Shown: piece after piece, positions 43,751-51,977 of the stretch
Position numbering within the stretch: the stretch's first letter is position 1
How the letters are laid out: every line of letters begins with the position of its first letter
Assembly: GCF_048060115.1 (NCBI RefSeq)
Contig: NZ_JBHMIM010000028.1
Location: forward strand, 1-64,000
Direction of reading: 5' to 3'
From: Micromonospora_E sp048060115
GTDB lineage: Bacteria; Actinomycetota; Actinomycetes; Mycobacteriales; Micromonosporaceae
DNA: 64,000 nt
The notes under the pieces: generated by a model
Told to the model about the DNA's origin: nothing
Databases searched by the model: none
What the model saw: only the letters and a program-made list of their open reading frames with translations
Translations under genes and position numbers: made by a program

Positions 43751-44961
43751 CGGCCCGACCCGACCTCGCCGCCCGTACCGCCGGAATGCGTCCGTCGAAG
43801 CTGCGGGAACTGGTCGCCGCGGCGGCCGGGTCGCCGCCGGCCGGCGGGCTGATGTCGCTGGGCGGCGGCTTGCCGCCGGCCGAGGCGTTCCCGGTGGTGG
43901 CGGTGGCGGCGGCGGCCGGCCGGGTGCTGACCACCGCCGCCTCCGCCGCGCTGCAGTACTCACCCACCGAGGGAGATCCGGCGCTGCTCGATCTGGTCGG
44001 CGCGGATCTTGCCGGCCGGCTGCGGCTGCCCGATCCGGCCGGCCGGTTGCTGGTCACCACCGGGTCGCAGCAGGCGCTCGACCTGATCGGCAAGGTGCTG
44101 CTGGACCCCGGTGACGTCGCGGTCGTCGAGTCCCCCGCCTACGTCGGGGCCTTACGGGCGCTGGCGGCGTACCAGCCACGGATCGTCGAGGTGCCGGTCG
44201 ACGACGACGGGATGGACACCGACCGGCTCGCCCAGCAGCTGCGCGCTGGCTTGCGGCCCAAATTGTGCTACCTGGTCGCGAACTTCTCCAACCCGAGCGG
44301 CCGAACCCTCGCTCTCGGACGGCGTACCCAGCTGGTGGCCCTGGCTGCCCGGTACGGCTTCCTGATCGTCGAGGACGATCCGTACGGTCAGCTGCGGTTC
44401 ACCGGATCCGACCTGCCGCCGATCGCGTCGTCCGGCGCCGAGCACGTGGTCTATCTCGGCAGCTTCTCGAAGCTGGTCGCCCCCGGCCTGCGGATCGGCT
44501 ACCTGGCGGCGCCGCACTGGCTGTACCGGCGGCTGGTGGTGGCGAAGCAGGCGACCGACCTGAACTCGGCGGCGTTCAGCCAGCGGTTGCTCGTGGAGTT
44601 GCTGACCACGCCGGACTGGTTCGCCGGTCATCTGGCCGGCCTGCGCGTGCTCTACCGGCAGCGGGCGCAGGCACTCATTGGCGCGTTGCGCGGCCGGTTG
44701 GCCGGCCGGTTGGCCGGCGTGCCGCCGGAGGGCGGGATGTTCCTCTGGGTCACCGTGCAGGCCCCTGGGATCGATGCGTTGACGCTCGCCCGGGCGGCGA
44801 TGCGCCGGGGGGTCTCGGTCGTGCCCGGTGACGAGTTCTCACTGGTCGACGCCTTCCCTCGGCAGCTGCGGTTGTCGTTCAGCATGCTGGATCCGGCGGG
44901 TCTGGTGACCGCGGTGGACCGGATCGGGCAGGCTTTCGACGACCTGGGAGCGCCCGGGTGA
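43747..44961 (+). CDS. PLP-dependent aminotransferase, class I/II (LysN/MocR-like domain)
   Basis: A 404-residue fold-type I aminotransferase related to 2-aminoadipate aminotransferase and the catalytic half of MocR proteins, without their helix-turn-helix. Motifs: LQYSPTEGDPALLDLV, VTTGSQQALDLIGKVLLDPG, NFSNPSGRTL, VEDDPYGQLRF and the PLP lysine in YLGSFSKLVAPGLRIGYL. GTG 43747 gives a four-base overlap with the SDR stop; ATG 43735 is an alternative. Its presence in a transport operon suggests processing of an amino-acid part, such as a conjugate released after uptake, or amination of a keto acid (inference). Confidence 0.82.
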   Translation: MTARPDLAARTAGMRPSKLRELVAAAAGSPPAGGLMSLGGGLPPAEAFPVVAVAAAAGRVLTTAASAALQYSPTEGDPALLDLVGADLAGRLRLPDPAGRLLVTTGSQQALDLIGKVLLDPGDVAVVESPAYVGALRALAAYQPRIVEVPVDDDGMDTDRLAQQLRAGLRPKLCYLVANFSNPSGRTLALGRRTQLVALAARYGFLIVEDDPYGQLRFTGSDLPPIASSGAEHVVYLGSFSKLVAPGLRIGYLAAPHWLYRRLVVAKQATDLNSAAFSQRLLVELLTTPDWFAGHLAGLRVLYRQRAQALIGALRGRLAGRLAGVPPEGGMFLWVTVQAPGIDALTLARAAMRRGVSVVPGDEFSLVDAFPRQLRLSFSMLDPAGLVTAVDRIGQAFDDLGAPG

Positions 44962-45020
44962 GTCCGGCGGCCGCAGCGTGGCCGGACCCGCCCGGACGCA
45001 TCCGGGGAGAAGCCGACAGG

Positions 45021-45488
45021 TCAGCTCGCGGGCTGCGGTTGCGCTGTGGTGGTGAAGCGCGGCACCGGCCAGGTGGTCGGCGTGCTGGTGCTCCACAGCA
45101 CCTGATGGACGCGCTCGCTGATCCGCCAGCCATCGTCGGTGCGGACCAGCCGGTCCGCGTAGTGCAGCCCCCGGTGTACCACCTCGTGGCCGTCGTCGAC
45201 CGGCCGAACCAGGTGGGCAACCGTGTACGAGCTGGCGGTGGCGCGGTCGCCAGCCACCTCGACGGTGACCGAGCCGACCACGTGCTGACTGGCGGCGAGT
45301 CTGGCCAGCGGCGCCATGTGGGCGACGATGTGCCGTACTCCGCGTGGCAACCGCTTGCCGGAGTACTCCGCCTGGGCGTCGTCGGTGAAGCAGTCGCCGA
45401 CGGCGTCGAACTCACGCCGGTCGCAACACTGCGCGTACCGGCTCATCAACTCGACGATGGCCGCGCGGTCATCGGCGTACTCGGGCAC
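45021..45488 (-). CDS. SnoaL_4/NTF2-like protein
   Basis: A 155-residue protein of the SnoaL_4 group: DDRAAIVELMSRYAQCCDRR, DCFTDDAQAEYSGKRLP, TVAHLVRPVDDGHEVVHRGL with YADRLVRTDDGWRISERVHQ. This fold includes ketosteroid isomerase, scytalone dehydratase and the bile-acid dehydratase BaiE. The Tyr-Asp pattern fits a dehydratase or isomerase, but catalytic residues cannot be fixed by eye. GTG 45488 follows AAAGGGGTT. It is divergent from a related SnoaL gene with an inverted repeat between them. Confidence 0.78.
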   Translation of the reverse strand: MPEYADDRAAIVELMSRYAQCCDRREFDAVGDCFTDDAQAEYSGKRLPRGVRHIVAHMAPLARLAASQHVVGSVTVEVAGDRATASSYTVAHLVRPVDDGHEVVHRGLHYADRLVRTDDGWRISERVHQVLWSTSTPTTWPVPRFTTTAQPQPAS

Positions 45489-45506
45489 GGTGAACCCCTT
45501 TCGATT

Positions 45507-45528
45507 CCGGCGGCGCACGCGCCGCCGG
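45507..45528. promoter_or_regulatory. 10-bp inverted repeat between divergent SnoaL genes
   Basis: CCGGCGGCGC-AC-GCGCCGCCGG is a perfect inverted repeat with a 2-base spacer in the 67-bp gap. It is not a KstR2-type site. It may be an operator for an unseen regulator, or a hairpin in both leaders. Confidence 0.45.
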
Positions 45529-45555
45529 TCATGGACGGAAATCGAGGTCAAGATC

Positions 45556-46017
45556 ATGCAGACCGCTGACCGGCTGGCTGTCGCGGACGTGGTGAACCGG
45601 TACTTCATGGCGATCGACCGCCGGGACTGGGCCAGGTTGCGCAGCTGCTTCACCGACGACGTGGAGGGCAGCTACGAAGGCGTACGGGTGGCAGGCGGCG
45701 TCGACCAGATCATGGCGTTCTTCACCGGCCGCTCGTCGTTCCGCTTCCCGCTGGAGATCGTCGATCTGCGCGCGTCGATGCACTTCATGGGCAACCACCA
45801 CGCCGAGGTGACCGGAGACCGGGCGGTCGCCGAGACGTACGCCCTGGCGCACCTGATCGACCGGCCCGCGGGCGCACCCCGGATGCGGACCCGGGGTCTG
45901 CGCTATCTCGACGAGTTGGTCCGGGTCGACGGCCGTTGGCTGATCAGCCGACGGGAGCACCTGCTGGAGTGGATGCGCCACGATGACCTGCTGGAGGCTC
46001 CGGCGGCCGCTGGCTGA
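45556..46017 (+). CDS. SnoaL_4/NTF2-like protein
   Basis: A 153-residue relative of the divergent gene: LAVADVVNRYFMAIDRRDWA, RSCFTDDVEGSYEGVRV, HFMGNHHAEVTGDRAVAETY, then ALAHLIDRP and RYLDELVRVDGRWLISRRE. The HFMGNH segment with paired His is characteristic of several dehydratase-like members. The ribosome site is GAGGTCAAG. A role in dehydration, isomerisation or hydration of a cyclic intermediate is plausible and untested. It is convergent with the ATPase operon of ABC system 2. Confidence 0.78.
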   Translation: MQTADRLAVADVVNRYFMAIDRRDWARLRSCFTDDVEGSYEGVRVAGGVDQIMAFFTGRSSFRFPLEIVDLRASMHFMGNHHAEVTGDRAVAETYALAHLIDRPAGAPRMRTRGLRYLDELVRVDGRWLISRREHLLEWMRHDDLLEAPAAAG

Positions 46018-46025
46018 CCCTGGCG

Positions 46026-47051
46026 TCACGACCGTGGCCGGTGGGCGGCTCGTTCACCGGCCGGCCGGTCGTCGGGGAAGTGGCAGGCGACGTACTGGTC
46101 CGGGCCGACCTCGCGCAGCGTCGGTTCGGTGCGTGCGCAGACCTCGGCGGCCCGGGGGCAGCGGGTGCGGAACCGGCATCCGCTGGGAGGGTCGACCGCC
46201 GACGGCAGTTCACCGCTGGACCGCCCCGGTGCCGTCGACCTGTCATCGAACTCCGGGATCGAGCGCAGCAGCAGCGCGGTGTACGGGTGGGCAGGTCGGG
46301 CGAAAAGCGTGTCCGGTGTCGCGACCTCGCATACCTTTCCCAGGTACATCACCATGATCCGGTCGCTGACCCGTTTCACCACCGCGAGGTCGTGGGCGAC
46401 GAACAGCAGGGTCAGACCGTACCGGTGCTTCATCTCCTCCAGCAGGTTGAGAATCTGGGCTTGGACCGAGACGTCGAGGGCGCTGACCGGTTCGTCGCAG
46501 AGCACCACGGCCGGTTCCAGGATCAGCGCCCGGGCGATACAGACCCGCTGGCACTGCCCGCCGGACAGCTCGTGCGGGAGACGATCGCCGACCAGCCGGG
46601 GGTCCAGGCCGACGGCGTCGAGTACCTCGTCGACCCGGGTCCGACCCTGCGCCCGGCGATCGCGGCGCCAGATCCGCAGCCCTTCGCTGACGATGTCCCG
46701 GACGGTGCGGCGAGGATTGAGCGACGAGATCGGATCCTGAAAGATCATCTGCAGCCGGGTACGGGTGCGGCGCAGCCGCTCGCCGCTCAGCGACGTCAGT
46801 TCGGTGCCGTCGAAGCGGACCGATCCGCTGGTCGGCGGCGGCAGTTGCAGGATCGCTCGGCCGGTGGTCGACTTACCGCAGCCCGACTCGCCGACCAGGC
46901 CGACGGTCTCCCGGAACCGGGCGTCCAGGCTGATGCCGGAGACCGCCTGCATCGTGCGTCCCCGCCCGGCGGGGAATTCCACGGTCAGGTCCTCGACCCG
47001 CAGCACCACGTCGTCATCGTCTCGCAGGTGGGCCTTGCCGGTGCCGGCCAT
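46026..47051 (-). CDS. ABC importer ATPase, OppF/DppF type (system 2)
   Basis: A 341-residue ATPase with Walker A LVGESGCGKSTTGRAILQL, Q-loop MIFQDPISSLNPRRTV, signature LPHELSGGQCQRVCIARAL, Walker B VVLCDEPVSALDVSV, and the oligopeptide-type C-terminus GCRFRTRCPRAAEVC. In the signature motif a Cys replaces the common Arg of GGQRQR. It overlaps the oppD-type gene by one base and must serve the permeases at 41023-42886. Confidence 0.92.
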   Translation of the reverse strand: MAGTGKAHLRDDDDVVLRVEDLTVEFPAGRGRTMQAVSGISLDARFRETVGLVGESGCGKSTTGRAILQLPPPTSGSVRFDGTELTSLSGERLRRTRTRLQMIFQDPISSLNPRRTVRDIVSEGLRIWRRDRRAQGRTRVDEVLDAVGLDPRLVGDRLPHELSGGQCQRVCIARALILEPAVVLCDEPVSALDVSVQAQILNLLEEMKHRYGLTLLFVAHDLAVVKRVSDRIMVMYLGKVCEVATPDTLFARPAHPYTALLLRSIPEFDDRSTAPGRSSGELPSAVDPPSGCRFRTRCPRAAEVCARTEPTLREVGPDQYVACHFPDDRPAGERAAHRPRS

Positions 47052-48223
47052 CAGCTCACCGCCCGATCGAGTACGGACCGGTCGATGTCTCGGCCGGCGG
47101 TGACCGCCCGCAGGTCCAGCCCGGTCCCGGTCCGCCCCTCGGCGAGGTTGTCGGCGAGTGCCCTGTCGCCGGCGGCGGTGCCGATCGGATAGAAGCAGGC
47201 GTACCGGTGCGGGTGGTCGGGGGTCGCGTCGGCCGCCGGTTCAGGCGCACCGCCGACGTGGTCGCCGGTCTGCGGGCTGTCGGTGACCAGCGGGGGATCG
47301 GTGAGCTGGCATTGCGGCCGGGCATGCCGGCAGCGCGGTGCGAAGCGGCACCCGGCAGGCGGCTCGACCAGGTCGGGAGCGGTGCCGGGGATCACCTCCA
47401 GTGGGGTGTGGCTGGGTTCGTCGATGCGTGGTGTCGACCGGAGCAGCGCAGCGGTGTACGGGTGTCTGGTGTGCCGGAACAGGTCGGCGGTCGGACCGAT
47501 CTCGGCCATCCGGCCGGCGTACATCACCAGGGTTCGATCGGTCCGGCCGGCGACGACCGCCAGATCGTGACTGATCAGGATCATCGCCATCCGGAGCTCG
47601 GTGCGCAGTCGGGCGAGCAGGTCGAGAATCTCCTTCTGCACCGTGACGTCGAGCGCGGTGGTCGGCTCGTCGGCGATCAGCAGTTTGGGGGAGCAGGACA
47701 GGGCGATGCCGATCATGACGCGTTGCCGCATCCCGCCGGAGAGTTCGTGGGGGTACTGCCTCAGTCGGCGACCGGGCTCGTCGATGCCGACCTCGGCGAG
47801 TAGTTCGGCGGCCCGGGTGTCGGCCGCCCGCCGGCCAAGTCCGAGGTGGTGGCGCATCGGATCGGTGAGTTGTCGCCCGATGGTGCGCACCGGGTTGAGT
47901 GAGGTCATCGGGTCCTGGAAGACCATCGCCACCTCGGCTCCCCAGAAGTGGCGGGCGGCGGCGCCCCGGCGGTCCCGTACGTCGGCACCCTCGAACAGGA
48001 TCCGGCTTTGCGGTGATATCTCCGCCTGCCGAGGCAGGATGTTCATGATGGTGCGGACCAGTACCGACTTTCCCGACCCGGACTCACCGACCACGCCGAG
48101 CGCCTCGCTCGGGGCGAGAGTGAAGGAGACCCGGTCGACCGCGCGCAGTGCGCCACGCGGTGTCGGGAAGCTCGTGGCGAGGTCATCCACGGCGAGCAGC
48201 GGAGCCGGTTCATCGGATTGCAC
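47051..48223 (-). CDS. ABC importer ATPase, OppD/DppD type (system 2), leaderless
   Basis: A 390-residue ATPase: Walker A VVGESGSGKSVLVRTIMNIL, Q-loop MVFQDPMTSLNPVRTIG, signature YPHELSGGMRQRVMIGIAL, Walker B LLIADEPTTALDVTV, C-terminal GCRFAPRCRHARPQC and an extra tail of about 70 residues. The GTG at 48223 has no ribosome site. A -10 box TAGGCT (48230-48235, leftward) ends six bases before it, so the mRNA probably starts at the initiation codon. The KstR2-like palindrome overlaps that promoter. Confidence 0.9.
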   Translation of the reverse strand: MQSDEPAPLLAVDDLATSFPTPRGALRAVDRVSFTLAPSEALGVVGESGSGKSVLVRTIMNILPRQAEISPQSRILFEGADVRDRRGAAARHFWGAEVAMVFQDPMTSLNPVRTIGRQLTDPMRHHLGLGRRAADTRAAELLAEVGIDEPGRRLRQYPHELSGGMRQRVMIGIALSCSPKLLIADEPTTALDVTVQKEILDLLARLRTELRMAMILISHDLAVVAGRTDRTLVMYAGRMAEIGPTADLFRHTRHPYTAALLRSTPRIDEPSHTPLEVIPGTAPDLVEPPAGCRFAPRCRHARPQCQLTDPPLVTDSPQTGDHVGGAPEPAADATPDHPHRYACFYPIGTAAGDRALADNLAEGRTGTGLDLRAVTAGRDIDRSVLDRAVS

Positions 48224-48229
48224 GTTGCC

Positions 48230-48253
48230 AGCCTAACAAGCGCTTGGTACTTT
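48230..48253. promoter_or_regulatory. Bidirectional KstR2-like operator-promoter
   Basis: AACAAGCGCTTGGT (48235-48248) is a perfect site. TAGGCT (48230-48235, leftward) and TACTTT (48248-48253, rightward) are -10 boxes on either side. A single operator can thus control the oppDF pair and the SnoaL-SDR pair. Confidence 0.8.
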
Positions 48254-48292
48254 GGGCGAGCCCTCGTTACCTGCCTGAAACGTGGAGATCCG

Positions 48293-48856
48293 ATGACTGA
48301 CGACGAACTCGACGAACTGATCGCAGTGGTGGAGCTGCCCGAACGGGAGCCCGGCACGATCGAGGAGCGGGTCGCCCTCGCCGAGGACCACCGGCGCATC
48401 ACCGACCTGGTGATGCTCTATGGCTGGCTGTGCGACCGCCGCCGCTGGGACGATCTGCTCGCCTACTACACCGACGACTTCGAACGCCAACTCCGTGGCA
48501 CCCTGAACGAGACGGTGAAGGGCAAGGACAAACTTCGTGAACTGTACTTCCACCCGGTCCTGCCGCGCTCCGGCGACGCCGACGGCCCACCGTCGGCCGA
48601 CGTGATCAGGACCTACGAACTGCGTCACCTCATCCACCCTCCGGTGATCAGGGTCGCCGCCGACGGCGCCACCGCCTCGGTCGCCGCCGTGTACAGCCTG
48701 GTCGCGACCAGCGGCGACGGCCCGCAGTTCCGTCGTGGCGAGCACGAGGGCGCGTACCTGTTCGGTATGCGGCGGGAGCCCGGCGTCGGCTGGCGCTTCG
48801 CCACCATGGTCGTGATCAGCGAAAACGCCCGCAACCCCCTGTTCCAGAAAGGCTGA
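48293..48856 (+). CDS. SnoaL_4-like protein
   Basis: A 187-residue NTF2-fold protein with an acidic N-terminal extension (residues 1-25), then RVALAEDHRRITDLVMLYGW, LCDRRRWDDLLAYYTDDFER, YELRHLIHPPVIRVAADGAT and EHEGAYLFGMRREPGVGWRF. The larger size and AYYTDDF resemble dehydratase-like members. ATG 48293 has GTGGAG upstream. It is transcribed from the bidirectional KstR2-like promoter with an SDR four bases downstream, so it is likely a ring-modifying lyase or isomerase working with that SDR. Confidence 0.78.
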   Translation: MTDDELDELIAVVELPEREPGTIEERVALAEDHRRITDLVMLYGWLCDRRRWDDLLAYYTDDFERQLRGTLNETVKGKDKLRELYFHPVLPRSGDADGPPSADVIRTYELRHLIHPPVIRVAADGATASVAAVYSLVATSGDGPQFRRGEHEGAYLFGMRREPGVGWRFATMVVISENARNPLFQKG

Positions 48857-48860
48857 CCGG

Positions 48861-49622
48861 ATGGCCGTGAGGTTCACCGGAAAGGTTGCCCTGGTCACCG
48901 GGGCCGGCCGGGGCATCGGCCGGGCGACCGCGCTGCGGCTCGCCGCCGAGGAAGCAACAGTGATCATCAACGACATCAACCCGGACGGCATCGCCGAGAC
49001 CCTGGCCGCGGCCGCCGAGCTGCCGGGTCGAGCGGTCGCCGGCCAGGCCGACATCACCTCGGCCGACCAGGTGGCCAGCCTGGTAGCCGAGGTGGCCGAC
49101 CGGCATGGTCCGATCGACATCCTGGTCAACAACGCCGGGGGAGCCCTGCCCGGCGCCCAGTGGGCGCCGGTCGCCGACGCGACCCTCGACGACTGGACCG
49201 GATTCCTCACCCTCAACCTCACCTCGGCGTTTCTCTGTGCCCGGGCCGTGCTGCCGGGCATGCTGGCCGCCGGTCGCGGCCATGTCGTCGGCGTCGGTTC
49301 GATCTCCGGCACCAACGGTCAGGTCGACGGGGCCGCGTACGCCGCGGCCAAGGCCGGGATGAGCGCCCTGGTCGCCTCGATCGCCAAGGAGTACGCGGCG
49401 CGCGGTGTCTCGTCGAACGGGATCATCGTGGGCAACGCGCCGTTTCCCAGCCGACCCCCGCAGCGCCAGGACCATCTGGACCGCGCGGTCCACCTGGGCA
49501 GGGTCGGGGGATACCACGAGTTCGCCGCCGCCATCGCCTTCCTCTGCGCGGAAGACTCCTCGTACCTGTCCGGGGCGATGATCCCGGTCGATGGTGGATT
49601 CCACCGATCCAACCTGTTGTGA
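48861..49622 (+). CDS. SDR-family oxidoreductase
   Basis: A 253-residue classical SDR: VALVTGAGRGIGRATALRLA, INDINPDG (NAD type), LVNNAGGALPG, VGVGSISGTNGQVDGAAYAA for the active-site Ser and Tyr, YAAAK, and LSGAMIPVDGG at the end. It starts four bases after the SnoaL-like gene. Its closest functional relatives cannot be named by eye; a ketoacyl or hydroxysteroid substrate would both fit. Confidence 0.86.
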   Translation: MAVRFTGKVALVTGAGRGIGRATALRLAAEEATVIINDINPDGIAETLAAAAELPGRAVAGQADITSADQVASLVAEVADRHGPIDILVNNAGGALPGAQWAPVADATLDDWTGFLTLNLTSAFLCARAVLPGMLAAGRGHVVGVGSISGTNGQVDGAAYAAAKAGMSALVASIAKEYAARGVSSNGIIVGNAPFPSRPPQRQDHLDRAVHLGRVGGYHEFAAAIAFLCAEDSSYLSGAMIPVDGGFHRSNLL

Positions 49623-49740
49623 GAAGGCGTACCGTCACCGAGCGACGGCTCAGCGACATCAACCGATTGGTCCAAGAGGGACGCCGAACGTTGGAGTGTC
49701 GGCCACCCCGGCCGTAGCCGTACGTCGTACTCTGGCGGGC

Positions 49741-51951
49741 ATGGCCCTGGGACGTGATTCGGGTTCACGGGCGTCATGGTCCGCGCTGCGTTCCTGGGCA
49801 AAGGTCGGCGCCAACCAGCCGCTGTTGCCGGTGGTGCGGCGGGCCTTCCTGGCCTTCCTGCTGGTGTGCCTGACGATCGTCGTCGCACAGTGGGCGATCA
49901 ACCCGGTGGTGCCGCAGGACAGATCCTGGCCGGCGTTGCTGGCCGTCGTCGGCCTGGCGGTGCTCACGGTGCTGCTCTACCGGCGGGAACGGTCGACGAT
50001 CGTGCACGACCTGTTCACCGCCGTCGGCGTCGGTGTGGTCATCTGGGCGGTCGGCGCACTGCCCGCAGGCGGGGTGCTCTTCGTGGGCACCTCCCTGCGG
50101 GCACTCTATGGTGGCCTGCCCGGAGCACTGCTGTCGGTCGGGCTGACGCTGACCGCGATGACCACCGGTGTGCTGGCCGCCGGCGGTTCGTTCAGCGACG
50201 TGCAGCTCGCCCAGTACGGCCCCGGGCTGCTGCTGTCGTGCCTGGCACTGCGCCTGGTGCTGTTCGCGGTGCGTCGGTACGAGACCGGCACGGCGGCCAG
50301 GTTCGAGGCGGTCGTCCGGTCGTCGCGCGACGTCATCGTCGTCACCGACGCCGACACGACCGCCAGCTACCTGAGCCCGGCCGTGGTAGAGGTCTTCCGG
50401 TTGACCGCCGGGCTGCCCGGCAACCGGCTACTCGACTGGATCGTCGAAGCGGACCGGGCGGCGGCGGCTGCCTGGCTGTCGCGGCTGCTGGCCGAGCCGG
50501 GCACGGCGGCGACGACACAGTGCCGGGTCCCGATCCCGAACGACGACCGACCAGCCACGGTGGAGATCAGCGGGCAGAACCTCCTGCACGACCCGAACAT
50601 ACGCGGGTTGTTGTTCGCCGTGCGGGACGTCACCGACCGGGTGCTGCTCACCGAACGCCTGCGCCACCAGGCGTACCACGACCCACTCACCGGGCTGGCC
50701 AACCGGGCCCTGCTGCGGGAGCGGCTGGCCGGCGTGCTCGGCGCGACCACCGACGTTGCCCTGCTGCTGCTCGACATCGACTCGTTCACGGTGGTCAACG
50801 ATGTTCTCGGTCACCGGGCCGGTGACGAGCTGCTGATCCAGGTCGCCGGCCTGCTCCAGCGTCGACTGGCGCCGGACGACCTGTTGGCCAGCCTCGGTGG
50901 CGACGAGTTCGCCGTGTTGCTGCTGGGCGGGCGGTCCACGGCGCGCGAGGCGGTCCGGACCGCCGACGACCTGCTCGCGGTCTTCGACCGGCCGATCGAA
51001 GTCGCCAACGACCTTCGACTGGTCTCGGCGCGGGTCGGCATCGCTGTCAGTGACGGCGACGCGGACGCGGACCGGTTGATGCGCGAGGCGGACATCGCAC
51101 TGCGGATCGCCAAGGGCACCGGTCGGGCCCGCCGGGTACGCTACCGTACCGAGCTGCATCAGCATGCCGTCGATCGGGAACGGCTGCAGGTGGACGCCCA
51201 GGGTGCGCTGTCGCGCAGCGAGTTCGTGCTCCACTACCAGCCGATCCACACCCTGGCCGACGGTACGGTGCGGGGAGTGGAGGCGCTGGTCCGATGGCGC
51301 CACCCGCAGCGTGGGACCGTCCCGCCGGACCAGTTCATTCCGATGGCCGAGGGCAGTGGCCTGATCGTCCCGTTGGGTCGCTGGATTCTGCGGCAGGCGT
51401 GCGTCAGCGGGGTCGCATGGCAGCGGCTGATCAACCAGCCACTACAGATCAACGTCAATGTCAGCGTGCGCCAGTTCGTGCTGGGTGACGTCGTCGCCGA
51501 CGTACTGGCCGCGTTGGAGCACTCCAACCTGCCCCCGGGCACCCTCACCCTGGAGATCACCGAGAGCGTCCTGGCCACCGAACACGACACGGTCGTGTCC
51601 CAGCTGTCCACGCTGCGGCGACTCGGCGTACGGATCGCGCTGGACGACTTCGGCACCGGTTTCAGCTCCCTCGGCCATCTGCACCGCTACCCGATCGACG
51701 AGCTGAAGATCGACAAGATGTTCGTGGCCCGCATCGGCGGTGACGATCCGACCTGCCTGCCGGTGGTCCGCGCCATCATGGCGATGAGCCACGGGCTGCG
51801 GTTGACCACGGTCGCCGAGGGCATCGAGAACGACGGCCAACGCGCCGAACTGACCGCGATGGGCTGCGAGTTCGGCCAGGGGTTCGGCCTGTCCCGACCG
51901 CTGGAGGGTGCGGCGATGCGGGCGGCGCTGCTGCGGTCGGCAGTCCCGTAG
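49741..51951 (+). CDS. GGDEF-EAL cyclic-di-GMP protein with membrane sensor and PAS
   Basis: A 736-residue regulator. Residues 30-170 hold about five membrane segments. A PAS-like domain follows (FEAVVRSSRDVIVVTDADTT). The GGDEF domain has an intact A-site (LGGDEFAVLLLGG). The EAL domain has an intact set of catalytic motifs: VEALVRW, INVNVSVRQF, LEITESVL, LDDFGTGFSSLGHL, LKIDKMF and VAEGIEND. Both synthesis and hydrolysis of cyclic-di-GMP are possible. ATG 49741 was chosen; no strong ribosome site. It has no KstR2-like operator and may be an unrelated gene enclosed in the locus. Confidence 0.9.
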   Translation: MALGRDSGSRASWSALRSWAKVGANQPLLPVVRRAFLAFLLVCLTIVVAQWAINPVVPQDRSWPALLAVVGLAVLTVLLYRRERSTIVHDLFTAVGVGVVIWAVGALPAGGVLFVGTSLRALYGGLPGALLSVGLTLTAMTTGVLAAGGSFSDVQLAQYGPGLLLSCLALRLVLFAVRRYETGTAARFEAVVRSSRDVIVVTDADTTASYLSPAVVEVFRLTAGLPGNRLLDWIVEADRAAAAAWLSRLLAEPGTAATTQCRVPIPNDDRPATVEISGQNLLHDPNIRGLLFAVRDVTDRVLLTERLRHQAYHDPLTGLANRALLRERLAGVLGATTDVALLLLDIDSFTVVNDVLGHRAGDELLIQVAGLLQRRLAPDDLLASLGGDEFAVLLLGGRSTAREAVRTADDLLAVFDRPIEVANDLRLVSARVGIAVSDGDADADRLMREADIALRIAKGTGRARRVRYRTELHQHAVDRERLQVDAQGALSRSEFVLHYQPIHTLADGTVRGVEALVRWRHPQRGTVPPDQFIPMAEGSGLIVPLGRWILRQACVSGVAWQRLINQPLQINVNVSVRQFVLGDVVADVLAALEHSNLPPGTLTLEITESVLATEHDTVVSQLSTLRRLGVRIALDDFGTGFSSLGHLHRYPIDELKIDKMFVARIGGDDPTCLPVVRAIMAMSHGLRLTTVAEGIENDGQRAELTAMGCEFGQGFGLSRPLEGAAMRAALLRSAVP

Positions 51952-51977
51952 CCCGGCCACGGGCTACAGGCCGACGG

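Noticed and set aside
45021..48856. Polyketide biosynthesis because of SnoaL-like proteins
   Set aside because: No polyketide synthase, acyl carrier protein or tailoring set is present. The SnoaL fold is shared with isomerases and dehydratases.
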